A stretch of 16,832 bases of DNA from Planctomycetota bacterium (lineage in GTDB: Bacteria > Planctomycetota > PUPC01 > DSUN01): the NCBI GenBank assembly GCA_016872875.1, contig VGYW01000164.1:1-16832 (forward strand), written 5' to 3'. This document shows positions 6,096-13,900 of this stretch, in pieces. How positions within the stretch are numbered: position 1 is the stretch's first letter; every line of letters begins with the position of its first letter. A program made the translations under genes and the position numbers. Below the pieces are notes generated by a model. That model worked only from the letters and a program-made list of their open reading frames with translations, had not been told where the DNA came from and made no database searches.

Positions 6096-6539
6096 ATGGC
6101 GGCACCCGTGGAAGGCAAGGTGGCGAAGGTTCTGGACGACCAGACGCTGGTCCTGAACGTCGGGACGGCGGCAGGGGTCAAGCAGGGCATGGTGTTCAGC
6201 GTCTTCGCCCCTGTCGAGGAGGTGAAGGACCCCGACACTGGGCAATCGCTTGGCGCGTGGGAGGCGGTGAAGGGCTACGTGCAGGCGAGCCATCCGCAGG
6301 AGCGGCTGACCGTGTGCCGGGCCTACGCGCCGCGGCAGGCCGAGGCGACCGACCCCAAGGAGCGGGGCACCCATGTGCTCAGCGCCGAAATGGTCGAGGT
6401 CTCGATGCTCCGTGGCGGCACCCAGCCCAAGGCGCGCCTGAGCGTGGACCGCACCCAGCTCTCGGGCATGCCTGAGGTCGGCCCCATCCGCGTGGGGGAC
6501 CGGGCAAGAGCGGTGGAGGAGGAGAAGCTGAAGGCGTGA
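6096..6539 (+). CDS. Small protein resembling the FlgT C-terminal domain
   Basis: A 147-residue protein beginning MAAPVEGKVAKVLDDQ. The segment LVLNVGTAAGVKQGMVFSVF (about 21-40) followed by DPDTGQSLGAWE and a GYVQASHPQERLTVCRAY strand matches the beta-barrel-like domain at the C-terminus of FlgT and related CsgG-linked proteins ('vlNvGsaaGVkpGd.f.v', then 'dp.TG..Lg'). In FlgT the domain sits at the flagellar outer-membrane ring; here it stands alone without a signal peptide, so an export or flagellar role is unsupported. The middle (about 90-135) is not recognised and the tail is charged. ATG chosen because AGGAG lies 8 bases upstream and the TATAAT box fits. The stop codon falls inside the first heptamer of the following repeat array. 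Confidence 0.65.
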   Translation: MAAPVEGKVAKVLDDQTLVLNVGTAAGVKQGMVFSVFAPVEEVKDPDTGQSLGAWEAVKGYVQASHPQERLTVCRAYAPRQAEATDPKERGTHVLSAEMVEVSMLRGGTQPKARLSVDRTQLSGMPEVGPIRVGDRARAVEEEKLKA

Positions 6540-6702
6540 TGCGTGAAACGTGAAACGTGATGCGTGATGCGTGAGAAGAGAGCCGCGAGCCGCGAGCCAC
6601 GAGCCACGAGCCTGAAACAAGGGACCAAGCAGTTGCCCGTGTAGGCTCGCGGCTCGTAGCTCGAAGCTCGCAGCTTTCTTATCACGCGTCACGCGTCAGG
6701 CG
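6534..6702. repeat. Inverted arrays of heptamer repeats
   Basis: On the left, six heptamers of the type GCGTGAT/ACGTGAA run from 6534 to 6575, then four and a half of the type GCCGCGA/GCCACGA from 6582 to 6612. On the right the same motifs return inverted: GGCTCGC, GGCTCGT, AGCTCGA, AGCTCGC from 6644 to 6671, then TCACGCG twice and TCAGGCG from 6682 to 6702. The two halves can fold into a long imperfect hairpin around a loop of about 31 bases. The array starts within the last codons of the upstream gene and ends just before the RidA ribosome binding site. Confidence 0.75.
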
Positions 6703-6721
6703 CGACTCAGGAGATGACCCA

Positions 6722-7105
6722 ATGAGCAGGAACGTCATCCTCACCCCCAACGCCCCCGCCCCCGTCGGCCCCTACTCGCAGGCGATTCGCGCGGGGAACC
6801 TGCTGTTCGTGTCGGGGCAGATCCCCGTCGATCCCGCCACGGACACGATGCCGCAGGGGATCGGGGACCAGACGCGGGTGGTGCTGGGCAACCTGGCGGC
6901 CGTGCTCGAGGCGGCGGGCGCGTCGCTCGCCGACGTGGTGAAGACCACGGTGTACCTGAAGGACATGGGCGAATTCGTGGCGATGAACCAGGTCTACGCC
7001 GCGTTCTTCAAGGAGAACCCGCCCGCCCGTGCCACCGTCGAGGTCTCGGCCCTGCCCAAAGGCGCGCGGGTGGAGATCGAGGCTATCGCCGTGCTGGCCG
7101 GCTGA
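6722..7105 (+). CDS. ridA: RidA family reactive intermediate/imine deaminase
   Basis: A 127-residue protein of the RidA (YjgF/YER057c/UK114) family, the normal length. RidA proteins hydrolyse reactive enamine/imine intermediates such as 2-aminoacrylate made by PLP enzymes, acting as cytosolic trimers. Family motifs are complete: [20 protein letters not shown] (16-35), [14 protein letters not shown] (72-85) and [24 protein letters not shown] (100-123), with the substrate-carboxylate Arg at R103 and the conserved Glu at E120. An AGGAG about 8-9 bases before the ATG supports the start. It is downstream of the FlgT-domain-like gene across the heptamer array, and converges on the heparinase-like gene with only 20 bases between stops. 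No separate promoter is obvious. Confidence 0.93.
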   Translation: MSRNVILTPNAPAPVGPYSQAIRAGNLLFVSGQIPVDPATDTMPQGIGDQTRVVLGNLAAVLEAAGASLADVVKTTVYLKDMGEFVAMNQVYAAFFKENPPARATVEVSALPKGARVEIEAIAVLAG

Positions 7106-7125
7106 GCGGCGACCCACCCATCTTC

Positions 7126-10100
7126 TCATTGGCCGACTTCTATCGTCTTCGGCCCCTCGCCGCTGAGGAGTTCCTTGCCCTGGCGCGTGACGCGGCCGGG
7201 GGCGAGCATGGTGGCGGTGAGCTTGGCCCCCGCCCTGGTGACGACGAAGGCCGTGCCCTCAACCACCAGGTCCTCGGCCACGACCTTCTTCGGCTGGTTC
7301 ACGAGCACCACGGTGTCACGGCGGTCGGGCCACACGAGGAGGATGGCGTCCCCGTCATCCACCCCCTTGTGGTCGAGGGCGGCGTTGATGATGGGCGGCG
7401 GCTCGGTGCTCTTCTGGGGGATCAGGGCGACGAAGTAGCCGCCCTTGCCCGGCGCCTGGGGCACCTGGCAGAGGAGCTGGGCCTCCTCGAACTTCTTGCC
7501 GAAGGTCTTCTCGTAGTGGGCTGCAAAGCCGAAGCCGCACGGGTGGCTCACGCGGTGGGTGCGGTGGGCAAACGTCTTCGGCTCGGCGATGAAGCAGTGG
7601 AGGTTGACGCCGTGCTGGCCGACGTAGAAGGCGCTCTGGCCCTTCACGCTGAGCTTGTCGGCCAGGCACCAGAGGTTGAGGGCGGGCGTCAGCTCGGCGT
7701 TGCCGCCAAGGTCGTCGCGGAAGACGACGTAGTTGTGGCCCAGCGGGTCGGGGTCCTTGACCATGATGTAGCGGCGGGTCCAGGTGAAGGGCTGCTTGGC
7801 CCACACGTCCTCGGATGCGCCGCGGGTGACGAGCTGGTTGTGTGTCTCGGGCAGGGCGTAGGGCACGCGGTTGAGGTAGCGGATGGGGCGGACCATCTCG
7901 GCGTAGTCGGCGGCGGGCAGGGTGACGAAGCGCGTGACCTTGCCGTGCGCCTCGTCGAGGTCCTTCGCCTGCGGGTCCCAGCCGGGCTCCAGGCAGGTGA
8001 AGGGCTCGACCTTGTGGTCCTGCCACACCTTGCCGGTGTAGTAGCAGCCCTTCCGGTCGCGGCCTGGGCAGGGGCGGACGGTTTCGTCGTGGTTGAAGCT
8101 GAGGCCGCCAGGGTGGAGCCAAGCCTCGCCGATGCTGGGGGTGTACATGGCCGCGAAGTCAATCATCAGGGGGGCGCCCTTGGCGTAGTAGATGAACGAG
8201 CCGCGGTCGGCGTGGCCGTGGCCGACGGCGAAGCCGCCGGCGAGGCCGAGGAAGAAGGTCTCGTCCTGGCGTGGGAAGCCGTTGCGCATGACGAAGCCCA
8301 TGCCCTGGTAGTGCTCCGAGGCGAGGTCGGGGCGGTTGGCCTCCCTGCCGGGGTCAATGAGCAGGCCGGTCTGGGTGGGGTGGCCGCCGAGGGCGCGGCC
8401 GGTCTCGCTGGTCGCCCACATCAGGTTCTTGGCTAGAGAGGGTTCGTTCTTCTCAAAAAGGGCGGCCATGATGGGGAACGTGCCGTCGGGCGCGTAGTAG
8501 CCGTCGCCGATGGGCGGACACGACCGGTAGCCGCCGCGGAGGTCCCAGGGCAGCAGCGTGCCCATCCTCACGCGGGCGGCCTTGGCGAAGCGGGCGGTGG
8601 CGGCGGACATGTCGATCCTGTCGCCGCAGCGGGACATGGCGAGGAGGGGCACGATGCCCAGCTCGAAGACCATGCCGCTGTAGTGGGGGCACTCGAGCGT
8701 GGCGCCGTGGGGGTTCACCTGGCTCTCCACGTAGGCGGTCATCCAGTCGGTGAGGTAGCCCCGCCACCCCTTCCCCTCGGGGTGGTTGGGCAGGAGGGAG
8801 GCGAGGAGGGCGCCGCGCGCGCGGAGCTGGGACATCATGTTTGCCGAGCCCCAGGCGAAGCCGGCCTCGCGGGGCGGCACATAGTCGGGCGACAGGCTGT
8901 TGTAGGCCATTGCGGCCAGGTAGCGGAGCATGGTGGCCCGCTGCTCGGGGGCCAGGTGGGGCACGGCCAGCGCCACGTCAGCCGCGTGGGCCAGCACTCC
9001 CGCGTTGATCGCGTACATCATGTGCCCGTAGTCTTCCGTGGCGAATGTGCGGACGAACTTCTCCAGGGCGGCGAGGGTCTCGGCGATGAGCTGGTCGCCG
9101 GTCTTGGGATCATCCTTGCTCAGGTAGCTCACCCAGCGGATGTGCTGGAGGCCGGTCAGGTGTTTCTGCACGCGGGTGCGGAAGCGCTCGATGTCGCCTG
9201 CGTCCACGAACAGGCGCGGGAACTTCGACGCCTCCTCGTAGTCGAGCACCCAGTCCTTCACCCGGTCGAGTTCCAGGCGCCCGAGGCGGACGTGGCGGAG
9301 CATGGCCTCGGACATTGTCTTCTTGTTCCCCTTCTCATGCTGGGTCTCGGTGCGGGGGACGACGCCGATGCCGTAGACCCGCTTGCCGAGGCACGTGGGC
9401 GCACGCAGGAACAGGTCGGGCTTGGCCCTCCGCTCGATCCACAGGTTGTTCGTCTGCACGTACTGCACGAGGGTCTTGATCGGGTGCGGCTCGATGTCGG
9501 GGTGGAGCCATTGGCTGGGCCGCAGGGCGACGATGGCCAGAGCATCTTTTGGGGCCTTCGAGTTGTAGGCGGCGAAGGTGAGCGATTCGTCCTCGCCCCA
9601 CTGGAGATAGGCGTTGAGGCTGATCACGCGGCCATCCCTATCGCACTTCAGGCCGCCGTCGCCCGGCTTGGCCGCCTCGTGGTACATGCGGCCGTGCCAC
9701 TCGCAACTATCTGGCTCCAGGCCGTCGTAGAACGAGAAGCAGTAGGCGTTAGGGGAGGGCACTCGCCCGTGGGTCTGGCACCACCAGTCCCACATGAGTG
9801 GCTTCTGCCTGTGGGCGGGGCGTCCCTGCCCCGCGTCTTCCTTCTCCTTCTCGCGGGGCGCGGAGGCCCCGCCCACAGAGCCGGCGAAGGTGGGGAGGAC
9901 GTACTGGAAGGTGTCGCCCGGCCTCACGCCGCCCAGCTCGGGCATCTCGTAGCGGCGGCCCTTCGAGAGGTCGAACTCCTCGGAGATGACCGCCATGTCC
10001 TGCCCGGCGGACAGCTCGACCGTGGCCTTGTAGGACGTGTTGTCGGCGAAGTCGTATTGGAGGGCGACGCGGGCGAAGACCGGCCCCTTCTCGACGAGGA

Positions 10101-10665
10101 CGGCTTTGTAGCCGAGGCACGGGCGATCGGTCTGCCACCAGCCGCGGCCAATCCACTTCCCGTCGGCCAGGCGCACAGCCTGAATCGGCGCCGGCAGTTG
10201 GTCGGCGGCAACGGGCGCGGAGAACGTCTTCGCGCCACCCACGAGACGAATGCCGAACTTGCTGGTCGCTAGCTCGATTACGCCGTCACGTTCCCTGACC
10301 GCGAGGTCGGGAATAACGGGATTCAAAGGTCCTCCCATATTCTGCAGCTCCCACCGCGCCACTCCGTTCGGCTTCAGGCGGGCCATGAAGGAAAGCGTGG
10401 CGCGCCGGATGGTACGCGTGTCGGGCCACAAGGCGACGTCGGACAGTTGAAACGCGACTTCGTTGCCCCAGACTTCGGGCGTATCCGCCACGAGCGCAAG
10501 GTGATTGAAACCATCCTTCGGGAACTCCACCTTGTAGCTCACCCGGTCCGGCCCCCAGGCGAGGCCGAACGGCTCGCGGATGGTGAAGGTGCGCGTCTCC
10601 CCGCCCCGCGCCAGGGGCCAGAGGAGGCAGAAGAGGACACAGCACAGGAGGTGGGTCCGACGCAT
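7126..10665 (-). CDS. Large exported heparinase II/III-family protein
   Basis: An 1179-residue protein. The signal peptide MRRTHLLCCVLFCLLWPLARGG predicts Sec export. The ATG at 10665 is chosen because AAGG lies about 8 bases upstream and the signal peptide starts there; the in-frame ATG at 10698 lies inside a palindrome. Residues of about 25-265 and 290-410 form a beta-rich N-terminal region. A helical region (about 440-760) with Trp- and Tyr-rich stretches resembles the alpha/alpha toroid of polysaccharide lyases. The motif GHGHADRGSFIYYAKGAPLMIDF near 812-835 is the heparinase II/III hallmark, followed by a beta-sheet domain to the end. Such enzymes cleave uronic-acid polysaccharides by elimination; the substrate cannot be named. 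Residues of about 263-286 (GGASAPREKEKEDAGQGRPAHRQ) look inserted and are encoded by a palindromic repeat. The gene is divergent from the glycosidase-like giant and probably co-regulated with it. Confidence 0.8.
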   Translation of the reverse strand: MRRTHLLCCVLFCLLWPLARGGETRTFTIREPFGLAWGPDRVSYKVEFPKDGFNHLALVADTPEVWGNEVAFQLSDVALWPDTRTIRRATLSFMARLKPNGVARWELQNMGGPLNPVIPDLAVRERDGVIELATSKFGIRLVGGAKTFSAPVAADQLPAPIQAVRLADGKWIGRGWWQTDRPCLGYKAVLVEKGPVFARVALQYDFADNTSYKATVELSAGQDMAVISEEFDLSKGRRYEMPELGGVRPGDTFQYVLPTFAGSVGGASAPREKEKEDAGQGRPAHRQKPLMWDWWCQTHGRVPSPNAYCFSFYDGLEPDSCEWHGRMYHEAAKPGDGGLKCDRDGRVISLNAYLQWGEDESLTFAAYNSKAPKDALAIVALRPSQWLHPDIEPHPIKTLVQYVQTNNLWIERRAKPDLFLRAPTCLGKRVYGIGVVPRTETQHEKGNKKTMSEAMLRHVRLGRLELDRVKDWVLDYEEASKFPRLFVDAGDIERFRTRVQKHLTGLQHIRWVSYLSKDDPKTGDQLIAETLAALEKFVRTFATEDYGHMMYAINAGVLAHAADVALAVPHLAPEQRATMLRYLAAMAYNSLSPDYVPPREAGFAWGSANMMSQLRARGALLASLLPNHPEGKGWRGYLTDWMTAYVESQVNPHGATLECPHYSGMVFELGIVPLLAMSRCGDRIDMSAATARFAKAARVRMGTLLPWDLRGGYRSCPPIGDGYYAPDGTFPIMAALFEKNEPSLAKNLMWATSETGRALGGHPTQTGLLIDPGREANRPDLASEHYQGMGFVMRNGFPRQDETFFLGLAGGFAVGHGHADRGSFIYYAKGAPLMIDFAAMYTPSIGEAWLHPGGLSFNHDETVRPCPGRDRKGCYYTGKVWQDHKVEPFTCLEPGWDPQAKDLDEAHGKVTRFVTLPAADYAEMVRPIRYLNRVPYALPETHNQLVTRGASEDVWAKQPFTWTRRYIMVKDPDPLGHNYVVFRDDLGGNAELTPALNLWCLADKLSVKGQSAFYVGQHGVNLHCFIAEPKTFAHRTHRVSHPCGFGFAAHYEKTFGKKFEEAQLLCQVPQAPGKGGYFVALIPQKSTEPPPIINAALDHKGVDDGDAILLVWPDRRDTVVLVNQPKKVVAEDLVVEGTAFVVTRAGAKLTATMLAPGRVTRQGKELLSGEGPKTIEVGQ
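9809..9878. repeat. Palindromic repeat inserted in frame in the heparinase-like gene
   Basis: The outer arms CTGTGGGCGGGGC (9809-9821) and GCCCCGCCCACAG (9866-9878) are perfectly complementary over 13 bases. Inside them GCCCCGCG (9828-9835) pairs with CGCGGGGC (9852-9859) over 8 bases, closing a 16-base pyrimidine-rich loop. On the coding strand the block encodes a low-complexity charged peptide that interrupts an otherwise protein-like sequence (...VLPTFAGS / KPLMWDWWCQ...). It keeps the frame. Confidence 0.7.
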
Positions 10666-10694
10666 AGGCAAGCCCTTTTCCGAAGAGAGCGACC

Positions 10695-10745
10695 CCATAG
10701 TGTGGAGGTGCGCACATACGCACTATGGGCGCCTCCACACTATGG
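10695..10745. repeat. 14-bp palindrome upstream of the heparinase-like gene
   Basis: CCATAGTGTGGAGG (10695-10708) and CCTCCACACTATGG (10732-10745) form a perfect 14-base inverted repeat around a 23-base interior that itself contains GTGCGCA and a third CACTATGG. The CCATAGT/ACTATGG ends are the same as those of the hairpin block at 5724-5838. It lies in the leader of the minus-strand gene and may be a related repeat or a regulatory hairpin. Confidence 0.6.
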
Positions 10746-10767
10746 CGACCAGTTGCGGCCGGGGAGT

Positions 10768-10796
10768 AGAACACCATAGAGCGGCGGCGGAGTCAA
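10768..10796 (-). promoter_or_regulatory. Possible promoter for the heparinase-like gene
   Basis: On the minus strand TTGACT (10796-10791) is followed after 17 bases by TGTTCT (10773-10768), a weak -10 box with three of six matches. The -35 box is one arm of a GTCAAG-CGA-CTTGAC palindrome shared with the divergent promoter. Transcripts would carry the 14-bp palindrome in their leader. Confidence 0.3.
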
Positions 10797-10801
10797 GCGA
10801 C

Positions 10802-10830
10802 TTGACGGCGCGCTGGGCGTGCGCTAGACT
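10802..10830 (+). promoter_or_regulatory. Sigma70-like promoter for the giant glycosidase-like gene
   Basis: TTGACG (10802-10807, five of six matches), a 17-base spacer and TAGACT (10825-10830, four of six). It would start transcription near 10837, about 64 bases before the GTG start. The -35 box overlaps the palindrome GTCAAG-CGA-CTTGAC (10792-10806), whose other arm is the -35 candidate for the divergent gene. Confidence 0.5.
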
Positions 10831-10900
10831 TGTGGGGAGTTTCCACGTGCCGGTTCCCCTCGCGCAAGTGTGCGTCATCTCTAGACATGGGAGACCCACC

Positions 10901-13900
10901 GTGAAGAGAGCGCTGTGCCTCGTTGCCTGGCTGGCGCCCCTGGCCATCTGCCTTTCCACCTGCATCCAGCCCCGCCAGATGCCGGAGGCCCTCGACCCCG
11001 CCCTGGTCGAGGCCGAGATCATCAAGGCCAAGGGGGGCGACCTCGCCAAGGTCGAGCCAGAGAAGGAGCCGGTGATTGCCATGGCCGAGCCGCCCAAGGA
11101 GCCGGCCGCGCCGAAGCCCACGCCGCCGAAGGAGCCCGTCGCGCCCAAGCCCGAACCCCCCAAGGAACCCATCCCGCCGAGGCCAGAGCCCCCCAAAGAG
11201 CCGACCCCGCCGAAGCCGGAACCCCCGAAGGAGCCAACTCCTCCGAAGCCCGAGCCCCCGAAGGAACCCGTCCCGCCAAAGCCGGAGCCCCCAAAGGAGC
11301 CAAAGCCGCCAAAGCCGGAGCCGCCAAAAGAGCCAACTCCCCCGAAGCCCGAACCCCCGAAGGAGCCAACTCCTCCGAAGCCCGAACCGCCCAAGGAGCC
11401 CACGCCGCCGAAGCCGGTGCCGCCCAAGGAACCCGTCCCGCCGAAGCCCGAGCCGCCCAAGCCGGAACCCCCGAAGGAGCCGGTCGCTCCCAAGCCCGAG
11501 CCGCCGAAGGAGCCCGTTGTCCCCAAGCCGGAGCCGCCGAAGCCGGAGCCACCGAAGGAACCCGTCCCACCGAAGCCCGAGCCGCCCAAGCCGGAACCCC
11601 CGAAGGAGCCGGTCGCTCCCAAGCCCGAGCCGCCGAAGGAACCCGTTGTCCCCAAGCCTGAGCCACCGAAGGAACCCGTTCCGCCCAAGCCCCAGCGGGC
11701 CGCCGGGCCGTTCCTGTTCTCCCCGGTGCAGCGCACGTGCTTCGCGGCGGGCGAGACGGCGGAGTACACGGTCGTCCTCGTCAGCGAGGCCGACATCCCG
11801 AACGCCGCCGTCACGCTCTCCGTGGCGAACGAGGCAGGGGAAACGTGGACGACGACCGACTCGCTGGGCCTGCTGCCCGCGGGGCGATACTCGATGGCGT
11901 ATGGGGTGGACGTGTCGTGCTTCCCCGAGGGGGCGTACAAGGTGAGCGCCCGCTTCGGAGAGCAGGCGGCGCCGCCGTTGGACCTCGTGGTCGCCGCACA
12001 GGCGCCGCGGACCCATTTCCCGCTCGCCGGATGGGTGGGGAAGGCGCCGAAGTGGGATCTGGACGCGCAGCGCTGGGCCAGGTTCCTCGGGCTGAATACG
12101 GTGCTCCTCGAGGGCCGCTCGCCGCGCGGCGCCGAGAGCACGCTGGTGATGGACGAGGCCTTCTCGGCGACCAGCCGCGGCATGCGCGCCGCGCCCGACT
12201 CCAGGCCGATGGAGGTCGGCCTGGCCATCCCCCCCTTCATCCAGGTCGCCGACCGCCTGACCGCGGCCGGGCTGAACTGGCTGGATGCCAACGCCGTGAG
12301 CAGCGAGGACCAGAACCCCTTGATGCCCGAGCGTGACCTGGCGAACCCCTTGACGGTCCGCGGCGCGCTGCACCGCATCCACCAGACGCTCCAGGCCGAG
12401 CGCCGCTTCCGCCGCTTCGCTGGCCTGCTCCTCACCGACGAGGCGCTCCTGCCCCGCGCCCACGTCGGCGACGCCACGACCCCCTTCGGCCTGGCCGGCC
12501 ACCTCGCCGCCTACCAGAAGCGTTCCGAGGCCAAGGAACAGGTCCCGTGGCAGAAAGGCTCCGAGAGCTGGGACCAGTGGTATCCCTATGTCCTCTTCCG
12601 CGCGGGCATCCTGGGCGAGGCCCTGGGCGAGTGGGCCGCCGCCGCTCGAGCGGTGCGCTCCGACGCCGTGGTCACATCGCTCCTCCACTCCCCCACGCTC
12701 CTGGCCGACGGGGCCTATCCGCCGCTGGCGGCGGAGGGCCTGCCTATCATCACCACGACGGCGCCCCTCAACGGCCCGGCCGGGATGATGATGCCCGCCG
12801 TCGTGGCCGACCTCCAGCGCGCGGGCAACCGGGGCAGGCCGCTCTGGTTCATGCCCGAAGTGTCGAACGAGGCGGACCTGGACGAAATCCGCGCCGCCAT
12901 CTTCCTCGCCCTCGCACGCAAGATTGACGGCGTGGTCTATCCCAAGAACGTGGACTATCATCTCGACCGCCCGGCCATCGGCGCCGGCGCGACCGATGTC
13001 CAGGCCAGCATCGGCGGCATCAACGACCTGCTGACCCGCCTGGGCGACTTCTTCCTCGCCCTCGAGCGGCCCGCGGACGACGTGGCGATTCTCTACTCGG
13101 CCACCGAGCACATCGAGCGCATGGGCCGCGACCCACTGAAGGACCCCGATGCGCCCTCGTACCCCTGGACCCTCATCGGGGCCTACAATGCCTGCCTCTT
13201 TGCCCACTTCCCAGCCACGTTCCTCACCGAGGAGGAACTGCTCGGCGCCGCCAAGCTCAAGAGCAAGGTCATCCTCGCCATCGGCCTCAATCGCGTGCGC
13301 CCCGAGGTCAAGGCCGCCCTCGAACGCCACATCGCCGCCGGCGGCGTGGTCCTCACCGACACCACGACCAAGGCCGAGATCGAGGGGGCCAGGCCCCTTG
13401 GCGTCGAGTTCCCCGACATCTACCGCCACTTCCAGAACCCGCCCCTGGGCGAGGGCGAGCAGAAGACGACCCCCGAACTCGAACGGCGCGACGTTGCCAT
13501 CCAAATCCGCCTCCTCTACCCACTCCTCGGCCCGCTCCGCACCGAGCTGCGGCAGCACATCGAGCGCGACTACACGACCGCCGACCCCGACGTCGTCGCC
13601 TGCGACCAGCGCTGCGGCGCCGGACGCTACATCTTCCTGGTGAACAACACGCAGCAGGTGGGCTTCACGCGCGGGCTGAAGTGGGAGCTGGCCGCGGGCC
13701 AGAGCCGCGTGACCTTCCGCGAGGGCAACTACGCCGTCTACGAGGCCGTCGAGGGCAAGCGCGTCTTCCCCATCCGCGACAAGGGCCACCCCAGCCTCGC
13801 CCTCATCCTGCCCCCCGGCGCCCTGCGCGTCTACGCTCTCCTGCCCGAGGCCATCCGCGGCGTGCGCATCAGCCGCGCCAGCCTGGGCCGCGACGGCCTG

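Noticed and set aside
7106..7125. Terminator between the convergent ridA and heparinase-like genes
   Set aside because: Only 20 bases separate the stops and no hairpin with a T-run is visible.
8683..10272. A 529-codon plus-strand open frame opposite the heparinase-like gene, and another of 435 codons at 7129-8436
   Set aside because: Both mirror the third-position GC bias of the minus-strand gene, lack ribosome binding sites and contain no recognisable domains.
11087..11692. Regular 33-bp repeats considered as a CRISPR array
   Set aside because: There are no unique spacers; units abut directly and are in frame with a coding sequence encoding EPPKEPxPPKP.
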